64,000 bases of DNA from Streptomyces diastatochromogenes (GTDB lineage: Bacteria; Actinomycetota; Actinomycetes; Streptomycetales; Streptomycetaceae). The notes under the pieces are model-generated. The model ran no database searches. It had not been told where the DNA came from and saw nothing but the letters and a program-made list of their open reading frames with translations. This document shows, one piece after another, positions 15,662 through 24,314 of this stretch (the stretch's first letter is position 1; every line of letters starts with the position of its first letter). Both the position numbers and the translations under genes were made by a program. Where the stretch lies: NCBI RefSeq assembly GCF_002242805.1, contig NZ_MCGQ01000033.1, forward strand, positions 1 to 64,000, written 5' to 3'.

Positions 15662-17047
15662 TCAGCCCCACGTCGCCGAGTAGTACCGCTGGTACGCCTT
15701 GCGGTCCTGCTCGGCCCGGATGTAGCGGGTCGCGACCAGCGCGATCAGACTCCCCGCGATGACCAGCAGCCCCGGCCCGACGTTGCGGGTGTCCGTGAGC
15801 TGCGCCAGCAGCGTCTCGCCCTGTGCGGCGCCCGTGACCGGCGCCGTGGAACCGGGCGAGGCCGCGCTCGGCGCGACGGCGCCCTGCGTGGCCGCGCCGG
15901 ACGGCGCGGGGGAGGGGGACGTGCCTTGTGCGGCGCCCGCGTTCTGCGCCGACACGATGAGCCGGACGTTCAGCGCCGCCATCGCCTTGGTGATCGGCTG
16001 GAAGAACGTCGTCCCGCCCGTGGTGCAGTCCCCGTTGCCGCCCGAGGTGACGCCCAGCGCGACGCCCTCGGAGAACAGCGGGCCTCCGCTGTCGCCCGGT
16101 TCGGCGCACACGTTGGTCTCGATGAGTCCGGTGACCGTGCCCTCGGGATAGTTCACGGTCGCGTTCAGCCCGGTCACCTGGCCGTCGTGCAGCCCGCTGG
16201 TGCTGCCGCTGCGGAACACCCGCTGCCCGACCGCCGGATCGGCCGCACCGGTGATCCGCACGCCCTTGCCGCCACCGACCGCGACCACGTCGGCACCGTC
16301 ACCGGCCTTGCCGGAGTTGTACTGGACGAGCGAGAAGTCGTTGCCGGGGAAATTGCTGCTGACCGTCTTGCCCAGCTGCTGGTTGCCCTGGTTGTCGGCG
16401 AACCAGATCGATCCGGCGGGCCCGCAGTGGCCGGCGGTGAGGATGAAGTCGCTCCCCCCGTTGGTGACGTTGAAGCCCGCCGAGCAGCGGCCGCCCGTCG
16501 ACAGGATCGGCTGTGCCCCGTTCAACCGCGTGGTGAACGTGCCCTTCGTCCGCTCCATCTGCACGAAACCGCCGATTCGCGCGGCGACTTGGGTCATCCG
16601 GGACCAGTCGGCAGCTGACACTGTACGGTCGGCCTGCACCACGACCCGGTTGGTCCGGTAGTCCAGCGACCAGGCGGTGCCCGCCACCCGGGGCGCCGAA
16701 CGCAGGGTGGTGGTGGCCGACTTCAGCTCGTTCATGCTGTGCGACACGACCTTCGCCTCGGCCCCGGCCTGCCGCACCGTCTGCGCCGCCCGCGCGTCGG
16801 TCACCGCCACGACCGGACGCCCGTCACCGCCGATCCAGCTGCCCGCCGTCCGTGCCGTGCCGAGCTTCGCCACCAGCGCGGCGCCCGTGTCACCGGCCGT
16901 CCCGGCCGAACTGAACGGCCTGGCGGACGCCGGGGGAGTCTCGCTCGCCATGGCCGCCTGCGCGACCATCGCACCTCCCAGGAGCAGTCCGCCGACCGCC
17001 GCCAGCCGTGTCACTCGCCGGACGACCCGTCGTCGTGCGTGCCTCAT
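15662..17047 (-). CDS. secreted trypsin-like serine protease (S1/streptogrisin-like) with C-terminal membrane anchor
   Basis: A 461-residue precursor. It has a signal peptide (RRVTRLAAVGGLLLGGAMVA, cleavage near ASA/QAA) and a propeptide-like region to about residue 180. The chymotrypsin-fold catalytic domain carries the triad His in ILTAGHCG, Asp in GNDFSLVQY and Ser in EPGDSGGPLF. A Ser/Pro/Ala-rich linker follows, then a final transmembrane helix (GLLVIAGSLIALVATRYI) with a short basic cytoplasmic tail. Streptogrisins are normally released; the extra anchor suggests a surface-bound protease. The ATG at 17047 is preceded by GGGAG. The start and family are clear; the substrate is unknown. 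Confidence 0.88.
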   Translation of the reverse strand: MRHARRRVVRRVTRLAAVGGLLLGGAMVAQAAMASETPPASARPFSSAGTAGDTGAALVAKLGTARTAGSWIGGDGRPVVAVTDARAAQTVRQAGAEAKVVSHSMNELKSATTTLRSAPRVAGTAWSLDYRTNRVVVQADRTVSAADWSRMTQVAARIGGFVQMERTKGTFTTRLNGAQPILSTGGRCSAGFNVTNGGSDFILTAGHCGPAGSIWFADNQGNQQLGKTVSSNFPGNDFSLVQYNSGKAGDGADVVAVGGGKGVRITGAADPAVGQRVFRSGSTSGLHDGQVTGLNATVNYPEGTVTGLIETNVCAEPGDSGGPLFSEGVALGVTSGGNGDCTTGGTTFFQPITKAMAALNVRLIVSAQNAGAAQGTSPSPAPSGAATQGAVAPSAASPGSTAPVTGAAQGETLLAQLTDTRNVGPGLLVIAGSLIALVATRYIRAEQDRKAYQRYYSATWG

Positions 17048-17153
17048 GCATGGCTCCCGAACCCCGAACGCGCGATGCCCGTGCCGGCACCGCGGGGCCC
17101 TCCGGTCGTCGAGCGCCCGACCCTGAGTACGTGGCCCGGCCCGGTGGCGTTCA

Positions 17154-17192
17154 CCGGCGGCGGTGATCTTCTCGACTCGTCTCCGCCGCCGG
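17154..17192 (-). terminator. hairpin downstream of the methyltransferase gene
   Basis: Perfect 10-bp arms CCGGCGGCGG (17154-17163) and CCGCCGCCGG (17183-17192) with a 19-base loop, 14 bp beyond the stop of the methyltransferase gene on the minus strand. Confidence 0.5.
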
Positions 17193-17205
17193 CTCCCGCG
17201 CCCCG

Positions 17206-18036
17206 TCAGGCCTTGCGCGCCACCCCGCCGAACATGGCGACCTCCTCCGGCTCGGCGCCGTCGGTGCCCTCGGGACGCCAGCGCGAGCAGGACACCACGC
17301 CCGGCTCCAGCAGCTCGAGACCGTCGAAGAGCCGGGTGACGTCCTCGGGCGTGCGCTGGGTCAGCTTCGGAGTGCCGTGCTCGTTCCAGAACTTGACCGC
17401 GTCGTCCACGTCCGGCATCGACGGGCTGGTGATGGTGTGCGACAGCACCAGATGGCTGCCCGACGGCAGCCGGTCCGTCAACTGCCGTACCAGGCCGTAC
17501 GGGTCCTCGTCCTCGCCGATGAAGATGACCACGCCGAGCAGCATCAGCGCCACCGGCTTGCTGAAGTCCAGCGTCTTCGCCGCGTGTTCGAGGATCGCGT
17601 CGACGTTGCGCAGGTCCTCGTCCAGGTAGTCGGTACGGCCCTCGGGCGTGCTGGTGAGCAGGGCGCGGGCGTGCGCGAGGACGAGCGGGTCGTTGTCGAC
17701 GTACACGATCCGCGCGTCCGGCGCGATGCGCTGGGCGACCTCGTGCGTGTTGTCGGCCGTGGGCAGCCCGGTGCCGATGTCCAGGAACTGCCGGATGCCC
17801 ACCTCGTCGACCAGGTGACGTACCGCCCGGCCCAGGAACAGCCGGTCGGCGCGCGCGTACTCCCCGATACCCGGGTGCAGTTGGCGGATCTGGTCGCCGG
17901 CCGCCCGGTCGACCTCGTAGTTGTCCTTGCCGCCGAGCCAGTAGTTCCATATCCGGGCCGTGTGCGGCTGGCTGGTGTTGATACGGGCGCGCAGCGACAC
18001 GGCCACGTCGTTGGTGGCTGCCGGGTTGTCGGTCAC
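17206..18036 (-). CDS. SAM-dependent methyltransferase, DUF574/Methyltransf_19 family
   Basis: A 276-residue protein of the actinobacterial family often called S-adenosyl methyltransferase. Hallmarks are ARIWNYWLGGKDNYEVDRAA near the N-terminus, FLDIGTGLPTADNTHEVAQ as the SAM-binding motif I, VYVDNDPLVLAHARALL as motif II and VALMLLGVVIFIGEDEDPYG. Streptomyces genomes hold many paralogues, whose substrates are unknown. The start is a GTG preceded by CAGGAGCTGAACCCAC. No pathway partner is adjacent. Confidence 0.9.
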   Translation of the reverse strand: MTDNPAATNDVAVSLRARINTSQPHTARIWNYWLGGKDNYEVDRAAGDQIRQLHPGIGEYARADRLFLGRAVRHLVDEVGIRQFLDIGTGLPTADNTHEVAQRIAPDARIVYVDNDPLVLAHARALLTSTPEGRTDYLDEDLRNVDAILEHAAKTLDFSKPVALMLLGVVIFIGEDEDPYGLVRQLTDRLPSGSHLVLSHTITSPSMPDVDDAVKFWNEHGTPKLTQRTPEDVTRLFDGLELLEPGVVSCSRWRPEGTDGAEPEEVAMFGGVARKA

Positions 18037-18088
18037 GTGGGTTCAGCTCCTGGATGCCTGATGAGAGGTGCGCCGTTCAAGACGCAAT

Positions 18089-18330
18089 CTAGACGCCCGA
18101 GTTGATCTGTGCCGCACGTCCGGGGCTTTCCGTCGAGTACTGGTGAAGCATGCTCTGGCCCTGGGTTTCGACGAGAGGTGCGTCTTGTGTGAACTTTCGG
18201 AATCCGACGCTGTAGTACAGGCCGCGTGCTCCGGGCGCCGCGTGGGCGATGTGCACCAGGGCGTCGTCGCCGTCCCGCTCGGCGACCACGATGGGGAGGC
18301 GTCCGCCGACGTCGTTGATGCTCGGCGTGT
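18089..18330 (-). pseudogene. remnant resembling the end of a GNAT-type acetyltransferase
   Basis: The 350-bp stretch 18037-18386 holds no complete gene. One minus-strand frame reads SINDVGGRLPIVVAERDGDD and continues to GARGLYYSVGFRKFTQDAPL before stopping at 18089. The LYYSVGF segment resembles the LYxxxGF ending of GNAT acetyltransferases, but no N-terminal fold, start codon or ribosome-binding site is present. Confidence 0.3.
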
Positions 18331-18383
18331 GCGCCCCGCTGCAGGGGCAGGCTCGTAGGCACGGTCGGCTGGACGGGCCATTC

Positions 18384-18480
<97 letters not shown>

Positions 18481-18633
18481 TCGTTCCCGGCCCCGGGGCG
18501 GTGCCCCGTTGCCTTCACGTGGAAAAGACTGGCAGGAAGCACTGACTCGGCGCTGACGGGTCTTCGATGCGCCGCCCCACCCGCCCGGCTCGCCCCGTTT
18601 CCGGTCACGCCACGGCCACCTATCTTGAGCCCC

Positions 18634-19812
18634 ATGACCAGCATCCCGCACGACACACCCGGCGAACCCGACCCGCTGCGCGTCCTCGGCCTGGAGCGGC
18701 TGCGATGTCGTACGAGCATGAAGTGGCGCACCTACCCCGAGGACGTGCTGCCGCTGTGGGTCGCCGAGATGGACGTACCCCTCGCCGAGCCGGTCGTCCG
18801 CGCCGTCACCGACGCGCTCGCCCTCGGGGACACCGGCTACCCCGCGGGCACCGCCTACGCCGAGGCCCTGGCCGCCTTCGCCGCCAAGCGCTGGGACTGG
18901 CACGGGATCGCCGTTGAGCGCACGGCGATCGTTCCGGACGTGATGCTCGGTGTGGTCGAAATGCTCAAACTGGTCACCGGGCCTGGGGATCCGGTGATCG
19001 TGAACGCGCCGGTGTATCCGCCGTTCTACCAGTTCGTGACCCACATGGACCGCCGCGTGGTCGAGGCCCGGCTCGGCGCCGACCTGCGCATCGACCTCGA
19101 TCTGCTGGCGGAGACGTTCCGGGAGGCGACCGCGGGCGGCGGCCGGGCCGCCTTCCTGCTGTGCAGCCCGCACAACCCCACCGGCACCGTGCACACCGCC
19201 GCCGAACTGGCCGCCGTGGCCGACCTCGCCGAGCGGTACGGCGTCCGGGTCGTCGCCGACGAGATCCACGCCCCGCTCGTCGCCCCCGGCGTCACCTTCG
19301 GGCCGTACCTGAGCGTGCCCGGTGCCGAGCGCGGCCTGTCGCTGATGTCGGCGTCCAAGGGCTGGAACCTCGCCGGGCTCAAGGCCGCGCTCGCCCTCGC
19401 CGGACCCGGGGCCGCCGCCGACCTCGCCCGGCTGCCCGAGGAGGTGAGCCACGGACCCAGCCACCTCGGCGTCATCGCCCACACGGCCGCCCTGAACGAC
19501 GGCACCGGCTGGCTGGACGCCCTGCTGACCGGCCTCGACGCCAACCGGCGCCTGCTCACCGGCCTGCTCGCCGAGCACCTGCCCGAGGTCCGCCCCTGCC
19601 CCGCCGAGGCCACCTACCTGGCCTGGCTCGACTGCCGTGCCCTCGGCCTCGGCGACGACCCCGCCGAGGTGTTCCTCGACCGCGGCCGGGTCGCCCTCAG
19701 CTCCGGCGTGCTCTTCGGCACCGGCGGCGCCGGGCACGTGCGCCTGAACCTGGCGACCTCACCGGAGATCCTCACGGAGGGGGTACGGCGGATGGCGGCG
19801 GCCCTGGGCTGA
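18634..19812 (+). CDS. MalY/PatB-type PLP aminotransferase / cystathionine beta-lyase
   Basis: A 392-residue fold-type-I PLP enzyme. Subfamily hallmarks are the N-terminal MKWRTYPEDVLPLWVAEMDV, the motif VYPPFYQFVTHM, LCSPHNPTGTVHTAAEL, DEIHAPLV (Asp-Glu-Ile-His, characteristic of MalY/PatB) and the Schiff-base lysine in SASKGWNLAGLK (Lys242). These enzymes cleave C-S bonds of cystathionine or cysteine conjugates, releasing thiol, pyruvate and ammonia. In a mycothiol-using host a role in cysteine-conjugate breakdown is possible. Transcription is probably alone or with the next gene 32 bp downstream. Confidence 0.88.
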   Translation: MTSIPHDTPGEPDPLRVLGLERLRCRTSMKWRTYPEDVLPLWVAEMDVPLAEPVVRAVTDALALGDTGYPAGTAYAEALAAFAAKRWDWHGIAVERTAIVPDVMLGVVEMLKLVTGPGDPVIVNAPVYPPFYQFVTHMDRRVVEARLGADLRIDLDLLAETFREATAGGGRAAFLLCSPHNPTGTVHTAAELAAVADLAERYGVRVVADEIHAPLVAPGVTFGPYLSVPGAERGLSLMSASKGWNLAGLKAALALAGPGAAADLARLPEEVSHGPSHLGVIAHTAALNDGTGWLDALLTGLDANRRLLTGLLAEHLPEVRPCPAEATYLAWLDCRALGLGDDPAEVFLDRGRVALSSGVLFGTGGAGHVRLNLATSPEILTEGVRRMAAALG

Positions 19813-19844
19813 ACCAGGGGCGCGTGGCCTCCTAGACTGCCGGA

Positions 19845-20231
19845 ATGGACGACACACAGCTGGACCGGCTCGGCTCCGGCAAGTACCTGCTGGTCACCAG
19901 CTACCGCAAGGACGGCACCCCCGTCGCGACCCCGGTGTGGGTGGTCCGGGACGGGGACGCCCTGGGAGCGTGGACGGCCGCCGACAGTTGGAAGGTCAAG
20001 CGGATCCGCCGGCGCGCTGACGTCCTCGTCGGCCCCTGCGACCTGCGCGGCAACCCCACCGGCGACCAGCTCCCGGCCACCGCCGAGATCGCCGACGCGG
20101 CCACCACCGCCCGCTACCGCACCCTCGTCGCCCGCAAGTACGGCATCGTCGGCCGTCTCACCCTGCTGGGCAGCCGGCTGCGGCGCGGTCTGGAGGGCAC
20201 GGTCGGGATCCGGGTGACGCTGAAGCCCTGA
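19845..20231 (+). CDS. PPOX-class F420-dependent enzyme
   Basis: A 128-residue split-barrel flavin/deazaflavin protein. The order LGSGKYLLVTSYRKDGTPVA, TPVWVV, LGAWTAADSWKVKRIRRRAD, VLVGPCDLRG and ARKYGIVGRL is that of actinobacterial PPOX-class F420-dependent enzymes (MSMEG/Rv-type FDOR-B). They reduce diverse substrates with reduced F420. The substrate is unknown. A strong terminator overlaps its stop codon. Confidence 0.85.
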   Translation: MDDTQLDRLGSGKYLLVTSYRKDGTPVATPVWVVRDGDALGAWTAADSWKVKRIRRRADVLVGPCDLRGNPTGDQLPATAEIADAATTARYRTLVARKYGIVGRLTLLGSRLRRGLEGTVGIRVTLKP

Positions 20232-20257
20232 GGAGGCTGCCGCTTCCTCAGGGCTTC
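20222..20257 (+). terminator. strong terminator overlapping the stop codon
   Basis: Perfect 13-bp arms GAAGCCCTGAGGA (20222-20234) and TCCTCAGGGCTTC (20245-20257), ten-base loop. The left arm contains the last codons and stop of the F420 enzyme gene. It can serve both convergent genes. Confidence 0.85.
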
Positions 20258-20285
20258 AGGCGGCTACGACAAGGGCCTCGGGCGG

Positions 20286-23051
20286 CTACGACGCGTCGAG
20301 CACCGTGCCGTTCAACTCCAGCCCGCCGGGCAGCGGTTTGCCGGTCTGCTCGTCGATCTGCTGGAACAGCACCGACTCAGCGGACTCGCGCACCCGGTCC
20401 TTGACCGTGGGAATGGTGACGTCCGTACTGGTCTTGCCCGCCGGAACGTCCACCCACAGGTAGAGACCGCCGGCCAGCTTGGACAGGGGCCGCTCCGGGT
20501 CCGGCGAGGCACCGGTCGTGTCCCGCAGCCAGCGCGCGGACACGTCCTTGGTGGACAGCTCGGTCCCGGTGGGCGGCACGGCGAGGAAGAACGCGCTCAT
20601 GTCCAGGTCGACGGCCTCGGACAGCGACACCCGCCACTTCAGGGCCTGCCCCTCGGTCACCTTGTCGGCGACGGGGGTGACGGTCATCTTGGGCGCGGGG
20701 TCGTCGTCGTGCACGGTGATCCCGCCCCGGTACGAGCCGACGACCGCGCCGTGGACCGCCTTGACGAGGATGTCGTACGACACGTCCTGGCCGTAGCGCG
20801 TGTTGCCCTTCACCTCGACCGGCACGTCGATGTCGTGACCGCCGGGGTGCACGGTGACCAGCCGGTTCGTGACCTTGCCGGTGGCCGGGTCGAAGACGTA
20901 CACCCGGACCTGTCCGCTGCCCTGCCCCGACACCTCGACCGGAACCCGGTAGGTGCGGGTGCCGGAGTCGCCCTCGTCCACGGTCGTACGGCCGACGTCC
21001 ACGCGCGGCAGTTCGGCCGCCTTCACCGCCGGCAGACCGGCCCGCCAGCCCCACGCGTCCATCAGCCAGGCCCGGCCGGAGCCCGAACGCGGGGTCAGCT
21101 CAAGGGACTTGATCCGGTGCAGGTCGAGCCCGGCGCGGGTGGCCGCGGTGAGCGGCACCCGGATCTCACGCGCCCAGTAGGAGGCGGTGGCCGCGCTGCC
21201 GGGCAGCCCGTCGACCTTCACCTTGCCGAGAACCGCCTTGCGGCCGGAGGCGTCGGTGACGGACACGTCCAGGCGGGTGCCACGGGAGTTCGGCGGCACG
21301 AACAGCCGCAGCGCCAGCGCCTTGTCACCGGCCAGCGAGACCGGGTCCTTCACCCGCACCCGTGCCGGGGTGCCGGCGTGGGTCCAGTGCAGCGCGATCG
21401 CGTGCCGGCCGGCCTCGCGGTCGGTCTCCCACTGGGCGAAGTGCGGCGAGATCCCCTTGGCGCCCTGGCCCAGGCAGGCCTTGGCCGGGGCGGGGTCCAC
21501 CGCCGCGCACAGCTTGGCGCCGGTCACGGACACCCCGCCGTCCGGCAGGAACCCGGCGTTGCGGCGCCCGCCCACCGCATGGCTGAGCACGCGCGCCGGG
21601 TCCGCCGACGGCGCCCGCTTGCCGGAGCCGTCCAGCAGCGGCCGTACCTTGTCGTCACCGGCGAGGAACAGCCGCGCGGCGGCCGCGATGTAGGTCGAGC
21701 CCGCCCGGTGCTGCTGGGTGGCGGTCAGCCGGGTGGCGGCACGCTTGGCGCACACCGGGTCGGGGTGCTGCGGATCGTCCGAGAAGTCGTCCTGGGCGGG
21801 CGCGGTGGCCTGCCCCGGAGTCCACTCGGAGTTGAAGAAGTTGTGGTTGGCGCCGATGACGTACACCGCGCTGTGCAGTGCGGCACCGCGGCTCACCGCG
21901 CGCGTGCCGTCGACGTACATCTCGCCCTGGAGGTCGGAGACGTCACCGTCGCAGCCCGGCAGGATCGACACCGACGGCACGTCGGGCACCGGGTTCTGGC
22001 CGAAGACGGTGGGGCCGATGAGGACCAGACCGCGGATGGTCCAGCGCACCGCTCCGTGGTAGCCGTCCTGGGCGGCCGGCGGCGGGTACAGGCTGTCCAG
22101 CGCGGCCCGGTCGACACCCTCGCCGCCGCGCGAGTGCCCGACCAGCAGGACGCGCGACAGGTCGGCGCGGGGCGCGTCCCGTACGACCGCCGGGGCGGTC
22201 TCGGGGTGCGCGGTCCAGTCGGCCCACTGGGCCAGGTGCAGCCGCACCAGGGAGGAACGCGCCTGCGCGCCGCCGTCCTCGGCGTTCCAGTCCTGGCCGT
22301 TGATGCCGTTCGCGGAGATCGACACGGTGTCATAGCCCTGGGAGGCCAGCAGCTTCTGGTCGCGCAGGTAACCGCGGTGGCTCGGCACCGCCTTCGTCCC
22401 GGCCGCGCAGGGCCAGTCGCCGGTGATGTCGTGTCCCTTGTAGCACGTGAAGTGGCGGCCGTGCAGGAACAGCGCGAGCGGGCGCGGGCCATGGGCACCG
22501 GTCGGGGCGACGACCACCGCGCGCATCTCCACCGGCGCCGAGAAGCCCGGCAGGCGGACCGACTTGAGCTTGTACTCACCGGTCTTGGTGCCGTACGGAC
22601 CGGGCTTGCCCGGGTCCACCGAGTTGGCCGGCAGCGGCGCCGGCGGCTGGACCGCCGACCCGGACGGGAGGGCGCCCTTGGTGTCCAAGCGCTTTCCGCC
22701 GGACCAGACTTGCAGCCCGCGCAGGTCGCCGGCGTGCTGTCCGCCGAGCGGCAGCCGGAAGGTGCGACCGTCCCTGGCCGGCTGCGGTATCCCCAACAGC
22801 CGCTCGCCCGAACGGAATTCGACGCGCGCGTCGCCCATGGGCACCGGCCGGTCCGACCGCCACACCAGCTGCTGCTGCGCCGACCCTCCGCCGGTGATGC
22901 CCCACCCCGGCGGCAGCGTCCCCTCGGCCGCAGCCGTCAACGCCCCTGACTGTGATGGTGGTTGACCCTGTGCGACTGCCGCCCCTGGGGACGCGCCCGC
23001 CACCGCGAGCAACGCGGTGGCGGTGACCCATATGCGCCGGGCACGGACCAC
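20286..23051 (-). CDS. large secreted alpha/beta hydrolase with C-terminal beta-sandwich repeats
   Basis: A 921-residue precursor. The GTG at 23051 follows a perfect GAGGAGGAACT and opens VVRARRIWVTATALLAVAGA, a signal peptide cleaved near AVAQG. An alpha/beta hydrolase domain covers about residues 150-480: LFLHGRHFTCYKGHDITGDW (oxyanion region), the nucleophile elbow VGHSRGGEG, and a likely His in IGANHNFFNSEW. The C-terminal 300 residues contain two Calx-beta-like units (VDEGDSGTRTYRVPVEVSGQ and VTEGQALKWRVSLSEAVDLD, with DDDP linkers), usually adhesive or calcium-binding. It is probably an extracellular esterase, lipase or peptidase. The upstream frame is open further but has no site. Confidence 0.82.
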   Translation of the reverse strand: MVRARRIWVTATALLAVAGASPGAAVAQGQPPSQSGALTAAAEGTLPPGWGITGGGSAQQQLVWRSDRPVPMGDARVEFRSGERLLGIPQPARDGRTFRLPLGGQHAGDLRGLQVWSGGKRLDTKGALPSGSAVQPPAPLPANSVDPGKPGPYGTKTGEYKLKSVRLPGFSAPVEMRAVVVAPTGAHGPRPLALFLHGRHFTCYKGHDITGDWPCAAGTKAVPSHRGYLRDQKLLASQGYDTVSISANGINGQDWNAEDGGAQARSSLVRLHLAQWADWTAHPETAPAVVRDAPRADLSRVLLVGHSRGGEGVDRAALDSLYPPPAAQDGYHGAVRWTIRGLVLIGPTVFGQNPVPDVPSVSILPGCDGDVSDLQGEMYVDGTRAVSRGAALHSAVYVIGANHNFFNSEWTPGQATAPAQDDFSDDPQHPDPVCAKRAATRLTATQQHRAGSTYIAAAARLFLAGDDKVRPLLDGSGKRAPSADPARVLSHAVGGRRNAGFLPDGGVSVTGAKLCAAVDPAPAKACLGQGAKGISPHFAQWETDREAGRHAIALHWTHAGTPARVRVKDPVSLAGDKALALRLFVPPNSRGTRLDVSVTDASGRKAVLGKVKVDGLPGSAATASYWAREIRVPLTAATRAGLDLHRIKSLELTPRSGSGRAWLMDAWGWRAGLPAVKAAELPRVDVGRTTVDEGDSGTRTYRVPVEVSGQGSGQVRVYVFDPATGKVTNRLVTVHPGGHDIDVPVEVKGNTRYGQDVSYDILVKAVHGAVVGSYRGGITVHDDDPAPKMTVTPVADKVTEGQALKWRVSLSEAVDLDMSAFFLAVPPTGTELSTKDVSARWLRDTTGASPDPERPLSKLAGGLYLWVDVPAGKTSTDVTIPTVKDRVRESAESVLFQQIDEQTGKPLPGGLELNGTVLDAS

Positions 23052-23263
23052 AGTTCCTCCTCTGACCCCGTCCTCGGGCGTCCCGGAGATTCCGGGCGCC
23101 CCTCGTCCCGGGAGGACGGGAAGGAGACACTGTGGGTTGCCTGTGAAGGGCGGGTGTTGGATCACATTTCGCGGTCGGCGGTCCGGCGCGCGGCAACTGT
23201 GGGGTCAGCGGTCGGAGCTTACGGCAACTTCCGCCCAGTGCCGCTGACTTGGGGGTTGGGTGG

Positions 23264-23686
23264 CTACTCGGCCACGGGCGGCACCGGGGTGGCCTGGTGG
23301 TAGTACATCCGCCAGCCCGACTGCGCGTCCCGTCGGCGCCACAGCGAACTGCGGCGCGCGTGGCGCCCGTCGAGCACCGTCTCGTACGTCAGATGCACCA
23401 GACCCGGAGCCAGGAGGACCCCTGTCATCTCCACGGGCTCGTAATGGGGGCCTTCGTCCGCGCTGCCCGCCATGTCCGGCAGCGCGGCCAGGATGTCCCG
23501 CAGGGTCCACCGCCTGCCCGAGGCGCCGACCTCGACGTACTCCGGGTCGAGCCACTGCCGGGCGAGGTCCCGCGAGGAGCGCACCCGGGGGTCCATGAGC
23601 GCCAGCTCACCCGCGATCGCCGCGCTCACCTGCTCCGATTCCGATGCGGATTCCGAAGCGGATTCAGATGTCGATGCCATGGTCAT
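23264..23686 (-). CDS. DUF4440/NTF2-like protein with Ser-Glu-rich N-terminus
   Basis: A 140-residue protein. Its first 20 residues are a repeat of Ser/Glu/Ala (SESASESASESE). The rest is an NTF2-like fold: IAGELALMDPRVRSSRDLAR, WLDPEYVEVGASGRRWTLRD, then strands ending LTYETVLDGRHARRSSLWRR and WRMYYHQATPV, the usual DUF4440 ending. It is soluble with no signal peptide. Start ATG 23686; a second ATG two codons on is possible. The preceding site is weak. Function is unknown. Confidence 0.72.
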   Translation of the reverse strand: MTMASTSESASESASESEQVSAAIAGELALMDPRVRSSRDLARQWLDPEYVEVGASGRRWTLRDILAALPDMAGSADEGPHYEPVEMTGVLLAPGLVHLTYETVLDGRHARRSSLWRRRDAQSGWRMYYHQATPVPPVAE

Positions 23687-23730
23687 GGAGGCATCTTCGC
23701 GCAGTCCGCGGGACCGCGGCCGAGGTGCCC

Positions 23731-24147
23731 TCAGGTCCAGGCCCGGTACGGCTCGTCGATCAGCTGGAAGACCGGCTCACCCCGGACCGGGTCCTTGGCC
23801 GTGGACAGCCGGACCCGGTCCCCACTGTGGATGCCGACGGGCGGCCCCATGACCCGGCCCCGTACGACGAACCCCTCGGCCATCTCGATCAGCGACACGT
23901 TGCGTGCCGCGGGTGTGTTGCGGTGCACCACGGTGGAATGGCGCACCGTCCCGGCGCCCTCGCTGCGCTCCGTGCGCAGCTCGCTGCCCTGGCACACCGG
24001 ACACAGCAGCCGGTGGTACATCGCGGTGCCGCACCAGGTGCAGCGCTGGAAGAGGATGGCGTCCTTGGAGTCCGCGGCGGCGGGGTCGAGGACACCCGCC
24101 GCCGCGGAGCCTGCCGCCATGTGCGAGGCGCTCGCTGAGTGGTACAC
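23731..24147 (-). CDS. Zn-ribbon OB-fold protein (DUF35 family)
   Basis: A 138-residue protein. An N-terminal rubredoxin-like zinc ribbon reads CTWCGTAMYHRLLCPVCQGS (four cysteines). An OB fold follows with VSLIEMAEGFVVRGRVMGPP and VGIHSGDRVRL. DUF35 proteins usually pair with thiolases or HMG-CoA synthase-like enzymes and deliver acyl-CoA, but no thiolase is adjacent here. I chose the GTG at 24147, which follows AGGGAGTTGACCAGC; an ATG at 24118-24120 is an alternative. A 15-bp dyad shared with the tetR promoter lies about 100 bp upstream, so it is probably a target of that TetR. Confidence 0.78.
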   Translation of the reverse strand: MYHSASASHMAAGSAAAGVLDPAAADSKDAILFQRCTWCGTAMYHRLLCPVCQGSELRTERSEGAGTVRHSTVVHRNTPAARNVSLIEMAEGFVVRGRVMGPPVGIHSGDRVRLSTAKDPVRGEPVFQLIDEPYRAWT

Positions 24148-24244
24148 GCTGGTCAACTCCCTGCCCTCGGCCGGAATCCGCGCTCGGAGTGAACCGCGCG
24201 CATGTGTGCCCGGCTGCCGTGCCACCGTGCACGCCCACAGAGTA

Positions 24245-24259
24245 TGGCACTCAGTGTCA
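24245..24259. promoter_or_regulatory. candidate TetR operator upstream of the DUF35 gene
   Basis: TGGCACT-C-AGTGTCA is a near-perfect dyad. Its reverse complement matches the site at 25123-25137. Confidence 0.6.
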
Positions 24260-24314
24260 CACGTAAAGGCACTCCGTACCCCGAATCTGCGGAGGCTTTG
24301 TGTGCGTGGGTGGG

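Noticed and set aside
20709..22949. Long plus-strand frame opposite the secreted hydrolase
   Set aside because: Shadow of the hydrolase gene; the translation is low-complexity and has no start signal or domain.
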